From Bacilli bacterium (lineage in GTDB: Bacteria > Bacillota_I > Bacilli_A > ML615J-28 > CAG-698), in NCBI GenBank assembly GCA_016296945.1, contig JAEDHQ010000028.1, positions 1 through 22,090 of the forward strand: 22,090 nucleotides of DNA, read 5' to 3'. The translations under genes were made by a program, and so were the position numbers. The notes below the pieces were generated by a model that made no database searches, was not told where the DNA came from, and was given only the letters and a program-made list of their open reading frames with translations. Every line of letters begins with the position of its first letter. Position 1 is the first letter of the stretch. Below, one piece after another: positions 1 to 6,587 of this stretch.

Positions 1-24
1 ATAATTATATCAACAATTATAATT

Positions 25-54
25 AACTAACCTCTTAGGGGGTTAGTTTTTTTT
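25..54 (+). terminator. Rho-independent terminator of an upstream gene
   Basis: An 8-bp perfect stem (AACTAACC with GGTTAGTT, extendable inward by a G-U and a C-G pair) is followed by eight T residues. It ends a transcript that enters from outside the window on the left; no part of that gene's coding sequence could be identified in the first 24 bases. Confidence 0.85.
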
Positions 55-136
55 AATATGAGGTAAAAACAAGAAAGAAGATTTGGAGAATAAATAAAAA
101 AATTTTGTGGAAAATGTAATTTTTTTTATGTATCAT

Positions 137-165
137 CTAACAGGAATAAGTCTTTTATTTATAAT
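137..165 (+). promoter_or_regulatory. Possible promoter for the AI-2E family gene
   Basis: CTAACA (4 of 6 matches to the -35 consensus) and a perfect TATAAT lie 17 bases apart, after the upstream terminator and about 75 bases before the first gene. In DNA this A+T-rich, TATAAT occurs often by chance; a second copy lies at 171-176 with no good -35 partner. Placement fits, but the support is modest. Confidence 0.35.
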
Positions 166-240
166 CTTTATATAATTATAAAAGAGGAGAATATAAATTA
201 TAATAATTCAAATAAGTCATATAATAATATTGGTGAGAAA

Positions 241-1302
241 ATGAATGAAACATTATTAACAAAATATTTAAAAAGAATAATATTATTTTTATTAATTATC
301 TTATCTATCTTTATAATTTTCAAAATATATCCTTTTATTAAGGAAGTATTAAAAAAAATATTGAAATTATTTCTACCATTTATTATTTCTTTTTCATTAG
401 CATATATTCTTGAACCAATAGTTTTATTATTTCAAAAGATTTTCAAAAAAAGGGTTATTGCAGTAATAGTGACATTAATTTGTTTTTGTTCAATTATCTT
501 TGCCTTTTTTTATTTGTCGATTCCGTTGTTAGTAAAAGAAGTCAATCATTTATTAGAGAATTATGATTCTATTATTATGTCTATTGAAAATGCTATAAAT
601 CAATTTGCTTCTAATTTCAATTTTTTACCTGAGGATTTTAAACCAACTTTTAATAATTTAGAAATTATGTTAAGTGATTATTTTAAAGCAATTGATCTAA
701 ATCTGATTTTTGAAAAAACTGTTGATTATTTAGGAATTATTGTTTTGATTCCCATGACGACAATTTATTTTATGATAGATTATAATCATATAATAGAAAG
801 ATTAAAAAACTATTTAATTACAAAGAATTATTTGAAATTTAAAGACTATTTAAGTGAATTAAACAAAAATATTCGTGTGTTTGTAAAAACGACATTTATT
901 ATAATGTTAATTATGTTTACATTAGCAACAGTTAGTTTATTTTTCGCAAAGTCAGATTATCCTTTATTTTTTGGCTTAATTATTGCGGTCACAAATATAA
1001 TTCCCTATCTTGGTCCATATATAGGGGGAGCATTTCCAGTTTTGTATGCATTAACAGAATCAACAACAAGATCATTACTTATGCTTTTAATTGTTTTCTT
1101 TGTTCAATTAATAGAATCAAATATAATAACTCCTTATCTACAAGGAAAAAAGAATGATGTGCATCCTATATTAGTGATCTTAAGCTTATTAGTATTTGGA
1201 AAGATTTTTGGGATTATTGGGATGATTATAGCAGTGCCTTTACTAACTATTATTAAGGTCACTATCAAATATTATCCAATTAAATTAAAAATAAAGAGTT
1301 GA
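241..1302 (+). CDS. AI-2E family transporter (PerM/YtvI-like membrane protein)
   Basis: A 353-residue polytopic membrane protein of the AI-2E transporter (PF01594) family. Members include the autoinducer-2 exporter TqsA, but most Gram-positive members have unproven substrates, some acting as Na+/H+ antiporters. Seen here: paired N-terminal hydrophobic helices, a soluble section around residues 100-160, and the family-typical C-terminal signature TNIIPYLGPYIGG near residue 255 followed by several membrane spans. Length is normal. The ATG follows GGTGAG at a usable distance. The gene ends TGA directly followed by in-frame TAA. It appears monocistronic, between a terminator at 25-54 and a hairpin at 1317-1366. 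Family assignment is firm; the transported substrate cannot be read from sequence. Confidence 0.9.
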   Translation: MNETLLTKYLKRIILFLLIILSIFIIFKIYPFIKEVLKKILKLFLPFIISFSLAYILEPIVLLFQKIFKKRVIAVIVTLICFCSIIFAFFYLSIPLLVKEVNHLLENYDSIIMSIENAINQFASNFNFLPEDFKPTFNNLEIMLSDYFKAIDLNLIFEKTVDYLGIIVLIPMTTIYFMIDYNHIIERLKNYLITKNYLKFKDYLSELNKNIRVFVKTTFIIMLIMFTLATVSLFFAKSDYPLFFGLIIAVTNIIPYLGPYIGGAFPVLYALTESTTRSLLMLLIVFFVQLIESNIITPYLQGKKNDVHPILVILSLLVFGKIFGIIGMIIAVPLLTIIKVTIKYYPIKLKIKS

Positions 1303-1316
1303 TAAAATATATAATT

Positions 1317-1372
1317 GAACTATTAGTTTTTATCGTATAATTATATTAGGGATAAACTAGTAGTTCTTTAAT
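1317..1372 (+). terminator. Probable terminator after the AI-2E family gene
   Basis: GAACTATTAGTTTTTATC and GGATAAACTAGTAGTTC form an imperfect inverted repeat of about 16 pairs around an A+T loop. The following tract (CTTTAATTATTT) is T-rich but broken, so termination may be inefficient. Confidence 0.55.
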
Positions 1373-1393
1373 TATTTATAATTGGGAAATATC

Positions 1394-1422
1394 TAGAAAA
1401 TTAAAGAAAAGTGTGGTATAAT
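1394..1422 (+). promoter_or_regulatory. Promoter for the MATE-rlmD-small membrane protein operon
   Basis: TAGAAA (4 of 6 -35 matches), a 17-base spacer ending in TGG, and a perfect TATAAT give an extended -10 promoter (TGNTATAAT). It sits 29 bases before the MATE start codon and downstream of the preceding hairpin. Confidence 0.65.
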
Positions 1423-1451
1423 ATTAGAATGATTTTATAAGGGAAGTTATT

Positions 1452-2828
1452 ATGAATAATACAAAGGATATGACCCAAGGTACTCCTTGGAAAGTTATAA
1501 TTTTATTTGCTATTCCTATCTTTTTATCACAATTGTTTCAACAACTATATAATTCAGTTGATTCACTAATTGTTGGAAACTTTTTAGGAAAAGAATCATT
1601 AGCTGCTGTTTCATCTTCTGGTAATCTGATTCATTTGTTTACTAGTTTTTTTACAGGAACAGCTTTAGGTGGTGGCGTTGTCATTGCACGTTATTTTGGT
1701 TCTAAAAGATATGATGATATGAATAAGGCAATTCATACAAGTATTGCTGTTGGAATCGTCTGTAGTATCCTTGTGACTGTAATTGGTGTTTTATTTGCGC
1801 CAACTGTTTTAAAATGGATGGGAACAACAGAAGATGTTTTACCAAAATCTATTGAATATTTCCGTTATTATTTTTTAGGTGCTAGTGGAATGATTATGTA
1901 TAATATCTTTAATGGTATTTTACAAGCTGTTGGTAATAGCAAAAGACCTCTAATGTATTTGGTTATATCTTCTTCAATAAATATTATTTTAGATTTACTA
2001 TTTATTGGTGTTTTTAAATTTGATGTATGGGCTGCTGCATTAGCAACTTCCATTTCTCAAATTACAAGTGCTTTTTTATGTTTATTATTTTTGATGCGAA
2101 AAGGCACTGTTTATCAAGTTAATATAAAAAAGATTAGAATTCATAGCGCTGTTCTTAAGCTGATATTAAAATATGGGTTACCATCAGGGATTCAAAATTC
2201 TGTTATTGGTCTTGCAAATGTTATTATTCAATCTAATATTAATTCATTTGGAACAGATGCTATGGCAGGATGTGGTTCATATGCTAAGCTAGAGGGATTT
2301 GCATTCTTACCGATAACTTGTTTCACAATGGCAATTTCAACGTTTGTTGGTCAAAATTTAGGAGCTAAAGAATATGAGCGCGCTAAACTTGGTTCAAGAT
2401 TTGGAATTTTTTCATCCCTAATTTTAGCGGAAATCATTGGAACTATTCAATATATATTTGCTCCATCATTAATTGCTTTATTCAATGATGATCCCGGCGT
2501 TGTTGCAATAGGAGTGCTTCAAAGTCGAACAATTAGCTTATTCTATTTTCTATTAGCCTTTTCTCACTGTGTAGCTTCTGTTTGCCGTGGAGCTGGAAAA
2601 GCTTTTGTACCAATGTTGATTATGCTTATTGTTTGGTGTGGAATAAGGATTGCATATATTACAATCATAATGAGCTATATCCATGAAATTCAATTTGTAT
2701 TCTGGGCATATCCTATTACATGGTCGATTAGTTCTGTAATATATTTTATTTACTATTTTTGTAGTGATTGGGTTCATGGATTTGAAAAGATAAAAAGAAA
2801 TGGAAACATTGCATTGAAAGGTGCTTAA
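1452..2828 (+). CDS. MATE family efflux transporter
   Basis: A 458-residue multidrug and toxic compound extrusion (MATE, MatE/PF01554) protein. These cytoplasmic-membrane carriers export cationic or aromatic compounds driven by a Na+ or H+ gradient. Seen here: about twelve hydrophobic segments in two halves, and family signatures such as PIFLSQLFQQLYNSVDSLIVG (near residues 22-42) and the second-half equivalent around FVGQNLGAKEYERAKLG (near 300). Length is typical (440-470). The start follows AAGGGAAG. The stop codon lies 5 bases before the next gene, whose ribosome binding site is inside this gene's end, so the two are probably co-transcribed and coupled. Substrate unknown; DinF/NorM-like subfamilies cannot be separated here. 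Confidence 0.93.
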   Translation: MNNTKDMTQGTPWKVIILFAIPIFLSQLFQQLYNSVDSLIVGNFLGKESLAAVSSSGNLIHLFTSFFTGTALGGGVVIARYFGSKRYDDMNKAIHTSIAVGIVCSILVTVIGVLFAPTVLKWMGTTEDVLPKSIEYFRYYFLGASGMIMYNIFNGILQAVGNSKRPLMYLVISSSINIILDLLFIGVFKFDVWAAALATSISQITSAFLCLLFLMRKGTVYQVNIKKIRIHSAVLKLILKYGLPSGIQNSVIGLANVIIQSNINSFGTDAMAGCGSYAKLEGFAFLPITCFTMAISTFVGQNLGAKEYERAKLGSRFGIFSSLILAEIIGTIQYIFAPSLIALFNDDPGVVAIGVLQSRTISLFYFLLAFSHCVASVCRGAGKAFVPMLIMLIVWCGIRIAYITIIMSYIHEIQFVFWAYPITWSISSVIYFIYYFCSDWVHGFEKIKRNGNIALKGA

Positions 2829-2833
2829 TAAAT

Positions 2834-4240
2834 ATGAAAAATACGAAGAACATTAAGACTAATCCTCAAAGAAAAAAAGAAAAAATCATTGAAGTAAATA
2901 AATTTACTCAAAAGGCAGAATGTTGCGATTTAACACATGAAGGAATTGGCGTTGTGAAGGTTGATAATGTTCCTTTCTTTGTAAATGATTTATTACCAAA
3001 AGAAACAGCCAAAATATCTTTTGAAAAAAAAGAAACTAATAAATTTGGATATGGTGTAGTTTTAGAGAGATATAATGATAATGATCATCGCGTAAAACCT
3101 ATCTGTGATAACTTTTTAAAGTGTGGTGGTTGTGATTTAATGCATATGGATTATCAAATGCAACTTGCATTTAAAAAGAATATGGTTAATCAAACTTTTA
3201 AAAGAATAGGTCATTTGGATTTTGAAATTAAAGAAATAGTTGGTGCTAATAATCCCTATAAATATCGCAACAAAGTACAAGTCCCATATCGTACTAATTC
3301 TAAAGGAAAAACAGTTTGTGGTTTCTATCAAAAGAAATCCCATGAAATTGTAGAATTTAAAGAATGTTACATTCAAAATGATATAATGACTAATATTACT
3401 ATATTTATTCGTAATTTATTAAATGAATATAAAGTCACAACATTCAATGAAAAAAATAATAGTGGTGTTTTTAAACATTTATTGATTCGAAAAACTACTT
3501 ATGATAAATATATGGTAGTGTTTATCATTAATGGCAACGAAAAAGATAAACATAAAGATATATTTAAGAATATTACTGAGAAATTAATAAATCGTTATTC
3601 TGAAGTTGAGAGTGTTATTTTAAATTATAATTATAAAAATAGTAATGTGATTTTAGGAAATGAATATGATTGTTTATTTGGTAAAGATTACTTGTTAGAA
3701 AACATCTTAGGATTAAACTTTAAAATGAGTCATCAAGCATTCTTCCAAATTAATCATGAACAAACAGAAAAACTTTATTCAATAGCCTTAGATTATGCAA
3801 ATATTACTAAAGAAGATGTTGTGATGGATTGTTACTGTGGTGTTGGCACAATTGGGTTATTAGCTTCATTAAAAGCAAAGAAAGTAATCGGTGTTGAAAT
3901 TATTCCTGAAGCAATTGAAAATGCGAAAGAAAATGCAATAATCAATAAGATTACAAATGCTTCTTTTGTTGTAGGAGCAGCAGAGGATGTCATTAATAAT
4001 TTGAATGACATCGATATATTGATTGTTGATCCTCCGCGTAAAGGTATTGATAAGAAGTTACTTAATACAATTTTAGAAAGTAATATTAAAAGAATTGTTT
4101 ATGTTTCTTGTGATTGTGCAACATTAGCAAGAGATTTATCAATGCTAACAAATAAATATAATATTGATAAAGGAACTGCTGTTGATCTTTTCCCTCAAAC
4201 TAGTAATGTAGAATGTGTAGTTTTGTTATCACGTAAATAA
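2834..4240 (+). CDS. rlmD: 23S rRNA (uracil-C5)-methyltransferase, RlmD/RlmCD (TrmA) family, copy 1
   Basis: A 468-residue SAM-dependent RNA methyltransferase that makes 5-methyluridine in RNA, probably 23S rRNA. An N-terminal TRAM-like RNA-binding region (about 20-80) is followed by an iron-sulfur cluster motif: Cys91, Cys97, Cys100 and Cys178. The SAM-binding loop is DCYCGVG (332-338), the active-site loop DPPRKG (399-404), and the catalytic nucleophile Cys426 lies in YVSCD. The end FPQTSNVECV is typical of the family. All key residues are present, so it should be active. AAAGGTG inside the end of the MATE gene is the likely ribosome binding site. A second family member lies at 12297-13649; which uridine each modifies (747, 1939 or a tRNA site) cannot be told by eye. 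Confidence 0.92.
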   Translation: MKNTKNIKTNPQRKKEKIIEVNKFTQKAECCDLTHEGIGVVKVDNVPFFVNDLLPKETAKISFEKKETNKFGYGVVLERYNDNDHRVKPICDNFLKCGGCDLMHMDYQMQLAFKKNMVNQTFKRIGHLDFEIKEIVGANNPYKYRNKVQVPYRTNSKGKTVCGFYQKKSHEIVEFKECYIQNDIMTNITIFIRNLLNEYKVTTFNEKNNSGVFKHLLIRKTTYDKYMVVFIINGNEKDKHKDIFKNITEKLINRYSEVESVILNYNYKNSNVILGNEYDCLFGKDYLLENILGLNFKMSHQAFFQINHEQTEKLYSIALDYANITKEDVVMDCYCGVGTIGLLASLKAKKVIGVEIIPEAIENAKENAIINKITNASFVVGAAEDVINNLNDIDILIVDPPRKGIDKKLLNTILESNIKRIVYVSCDCATLARDLSMLTNKYNIDKGTAVDLFPQTSNVECVVLLSRK

Positions 4241-4290
4241 AAAATTAAGTGTATTTATTTAAAATATATAAGAAAAGGTTAATGTGAATT

Positions 4291-4701
4291 ATGAATTATT
4301 TTGATGAAGAATATAAAAAACAAGATAACTTAGATAAAAAGTTATTTGAAGAAAGTTATAAAAAGCAAATTAAATTATCAAAAAAGATATTTAAGATATT
4401 TGGTTGTATTTTTTTTGCTTTTGTTTTAATTCTTTTAATATTAGTGTTTGCTTCCGAAGAGTTTGAACTTATTTATTCATTGATTCCATTTGGAATATTA
4501 GGAATAGTCTTCTTGACTCTTGGATTTGTTATTCCTGAAACAACAAATTATGAAAAGATCAAAAAGAAACAAAAAAAATATGGATATATAAATTATTATG
4601 AAATCTCTGCTGCAATCACAATTCTAGAAGAGAAAAATGCTCTTTTAGAAAAGAAAATATCTGATTTAGAAAATGAAATCAGAAAGTTAAAACAAAATTA
4701 A
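4291..4701 (+). CDS. Small membrane protein with C-terminal coiled coil, unknown function
   Basis: I do not recognise this 136-residue protein. Seen: a very charged N-terminal arm rich in Lys, Asp and Glu (1-33), two hydrophobic helices (about 35-54 and 62-81) with a short acidic turn, then a basic stretch (KIKKKQKKYG, from about 88) and a C-terminal heptad pattern of Leu/Ile with Glu/Lys (about 105-135) that should form a coiled coil. By the positive-inside rule both ends are cytoplasmic, forming a hairpin in the membrane. AAAAGG sits about 12 bases before the ATG. It follows rlmD by 50 bases with no terminator between, so is probably the last gene of that operon. Role unknown; a scaffolding or dimerising membrane protein would fit. 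Confidence 0.75.
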   Translation: MNYFDEEYKKQDNLDKKLFEESYKKQIKLSKKIFKIFGCIFFAFVLILLILVFASEEFELIYSLIPFGILGIVFLTLGFVIPETTNYEKIKKKQKKYGYINYYEISAAITILEEKNALLEKKISDLENEIRKLKQN

Positions 4702-4753
4702 TCTCTTTGTGCGTAAAGATTTTATATATAAAAATAAGATATTTTGTAATTAC

Positions 4754-4796
4754 CCATTTTATGATTAGTATTTCATAAAATGGTTTTTTATTTTCT
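4754..4796 (+). terminator. Rho-independent terminator after the small membrane protein gene
   Basis: A perfect 11-bp stem (CCATTTTATGA with TCATAAAATGG), an 8-base loop and a TTTTTTATTTT tract. It closes the MATE-rlmD operon. Confidence 0.9.
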
Positions 4797-4849
4797 TATA
4801 ATTTATAAAAAGTATTCATTAATTGCTATAAAATTCAAATAATAATATT

Positions 4850-5653
4850 ATGGATATAAATAATATTATTAAAAAGAAAACTAAAGGGTTAATAAAATAT
4901 CTTAATGCTAATAAGAAATTATTTGATGAAATAATGTTAAATGCTGCTTCTTTATCTTTTTATACGATCACATCATTAAGTTCATTGATTATTATCGTAA
5001 GTTTTATAATTGATTCATTTAATGATAATTTTAAAGTAACAATAATAAAAGATTTAGTTGAAATCATGGGTATTACCTATACTGGTTTTTTCACACAATC
5101 ATTTGAAAGAGTTAAATCAATTAATATAATTTTATTGATTAGTTTATTGCTTTCATCTTCATCCATAATTAATCGCTATAACAAATATTGTGACCACTTA
5201 TATTATGGAATGAGTAAAAGAGGGTATCGTAATAAAATTAGTTCTATTTTAATGTTTTTGATGCTAATTGCATTGTTTTTATTTTTATTAGTTATTTTAG
5301 TATATAGTAGTTATTTTATCGAGTTGCTATTTTCGAATAATATAATAGGAAATATAATTAATTTAGTGTTAGAACTATTTATTATTTATTGTTTGTTCGT
5401 GATTATGTTAATTTATTTTCCGCCAGTAAAAATAACTTTGAAAGATGTTTATAAAGAAAGTATTATCTTAACATTAATTGTTTATAGTATTTTAAGACTT
5501 TTCATTATTCTGTTTAATGTATTATATAAATATTACAAGATAATAGGTTTAATATTTGTTTTTTCTGTTGTTAGTTATGTGATATTTGTTGTTCATTTTA
5601 TCATTTGTTATGTCTTATATTCGATATGGAAAAAATCGGAAAGTATTAGATGA
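4850..5653 (+). CDS. YihY/BrkB-like integral membrane protein
   Basis: A 267-residue protein with about six membrane spans resembling the YihY/virulence factor BrkB family (PF03631), whose biochemical role is not settled despite an early mis-annotation as ribonuclease BN. Seen: the family-like opening AASLSFYTITSLSSLI (about residues 24-39), a central multi-span region, and the late motif YFPPVKITLKDVYK, matching the family's proline-containing loop before the last helices. Length is slightly short for the family. No good ribosome binding site precedes the ATG, and the nearest -10-like element is only about 18 bases upstream, so the mRNA may have a very short leader. The TGA stop is followed in frame by TAA, and an ATG overlaps it (see the start choice of the next gene). 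Confidence 0.72.
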   Translation: MDINNIIKKKTKGLIKYLNANKKLFDEIMLNAASLSFYTITSLSSLIIIVSFIIDSFNDNFKVTIIKDLVEIMGITYTGFFTQSFERVKSINIILLISLLLSSSSIINRYNKYCDHLYYGMSKRGYRNKISSILMFLMLIALFLFLLVILVYSSYFIELLFSNNIIGNIINLVLELFIIYCLFVIMLIYFPPVKITLKDVYKESIILTLIVYSILRLFIILFNVLYKYYKIIGLIFVFSVVSYVIFVVHFIICYVLYSIWKKSESIR

Positions 5654-5694
5654 TAATATTTACAGAAAATAAATATGGTAATTGTTTGATTACC

Positions 5695-5702
5695 AGAAGG
5701 AG
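5695..5702 (+). promoter_or_regulatory. Ribosome binding site that decides the pdaA-like start
   Basis: AGAAGGAG lies 7 bases before the ATG at 5710. It is far stronger than anything before the alternative ATG at 5650, which overlaps the stop codon of the preceding gene. Starting at 5710 also gives a compact standard signal peptide. Confidence 0.8.
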
Positions 5703-5709
5703 TGAAAAA

Positions 5710-6462
5710 ATGAGAAAAATCTTTAAGGGATTCATTTTATTGTTTTTATCATTCTTTTTGTTTCTTGGTTTAAATGTTGGAGCCTATGGATTTGGCTATC
5801 GAAAAAATAGTGATCATGAACAACCCGATATAGGAAAATATCAACAAGTAATAGAGGGAACAAATTCTTATTATGTCGGGAATAATGAAGATAAAACTCT
5901 TTATTTAACTTTTGATGCTGGATATGATAATGGTAATCTTTCCAAAATTCTAGATGTCTTAAAAGAGAAAGATATCAAGGCAACATTTTTTGTTACAGGT
6001 GATTTTGTTGTCCGCGAAACTGAATTATTGAAACGAATTGTTTGTGAAGGTCATATAGTTGGTAATCACACTTATCATCATAAAAATATTACAAAACTTG
6101 ATAAAAGTCAAATTGAAAATGAACTTTATTTATTAAATGATAAGTATAAGGAAATAATCGGAACCGATATTCCGAAGTACTTCCGACCTCCTGAAGGGGA
6201 ATTTGATAAAAGATCACTAACTGATGTAAAAGAATTAGGATATACTACTTATTTTTGGTCAATTGCTTATGATGATTGGAATACTAAGAATCAAAAAGGT
6301 GTTGATTATGCATATGATAAAATAATGAGCAATTTGCACAATGGTGCTATTATTTTATTGCATACAGTAAGTAGTGATAATGCTAATGTTTTAAGAAAAG
6401 TAATCGATGATAGTAGAGCATTAGGTTATCAATTTAAAAATTTAGACCAATTTAAAAAATAA
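5710..6462 (+). CDS. pdaA: PdaA-like polysaccharide deacetylase (delta-lactam-biosynthetic de-N-acetylase family)
   Basis: A 250-residue secreted or membrane-tethered deacetylase of the NodB/CE4 fold, closest by motif to Bacillus PdaA, which removes acetyl groups from muramic acid so that muramic delta-lactam can form in spore cortex. Signal peptide: MRKIFKG then a hydrophobic core to about residue 22. Motifs: TFDAGYDNG with catalytic Asp69 (second metal-site Asp replaced by Ala, as is usual in PdaA, which has Asn there), HTYHH with His120 and His124, RPPEG from Arg159, WSIAYDDW (183-190), and LLHTVSSDNA with His218. The stretch NQKGVDYAYDKIM is also PdaA-like. The gene directly follows the YihY-like gene and ends in a terminator. 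No spore gene is visible here, so a cortex role is unproven; vegetative peptidoglycan is possible. Confidence 0.87.
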   Translation: MRKIFKGFILLFLSFFLFLGLNVGAYGFGYRKNSDHEQPDIGKYQQVIEGTNSYYVGNNEDKTLYLTFDAGYDNGNLSKILDVLKEKDIKATFFVTGDFVVRETELLKRIVCEGHIVGNHTYHHKNITKLDKSQIENELYLLNDKYKEIIGTDIPKYFRPPEGEFDKRSLTDVKELGYTTYFWSIAYDDWNTKNQKGVDYAYDKIMSNLHNGAIILLHTVSSDNANVLRKVIDDSRALGYQFKNLDQFKK

Positions 6463-6471
6463 TATAAAAAG

Positions 6472-6513
6472 CTATTTAAAATAAGATTAATATTTTAAAT
6501 AGTTTTTTATTTT
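6472..6513 (+). terminator. Rho-independent terminator after the pdaA-like gene
   Basis: A perfect 12-bp A+T-rich stem (CTATTTAAAATA with TATTTTAAATAG), a 7-base loop and a TTTTTTATTTTT tract directly after the pdaA-like stop codon. Confidence 0.88.
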
Positions 6514-6545
6514 TGCTTTCAAAATTTGCGAATTTATAATATAAT
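6513..6545 (+). promoter_or_regulatory. Possible promoter for the NAGPA pair
   Basis: Two overlapping TATAAT hexamers (6535-6540 and 6540-6545) stand about 45 bases before the start codon. The best -35 candidate, TTGCTT at 6513-6518, matches only the TTG core and partly overlaps the preceding terminator's T tract. A promoter is expected here because a terminator precedes; the exact elements are uncertain. Confidence 0.4.
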
Positions 6546-6587
6546 ATTATTATAAAAAAGTTTTTTAAAAAAATGGAGTAGAGGAGT

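Noticed and set aside
1300..1305. Possible UGA-as-tryptophan code, since the window is mollicute-like in composition
   Set aside because: Two genes end in TGA, each followed at once by in-frame TAA, so ends alone do not discriminate. However, all tryptophans in conserved motifs are TGG and no conserved frame contains TGA.
1868..2053. Small - strand frames inside the MATE gene (also 2553-2777), copy-1 methyltransferase (3137-3376) and copy-2 methyltransferase (12318-12687)
   Set aside because: They lie wholly antisense to well-supported genes and show no family resemblance or ribosome site.
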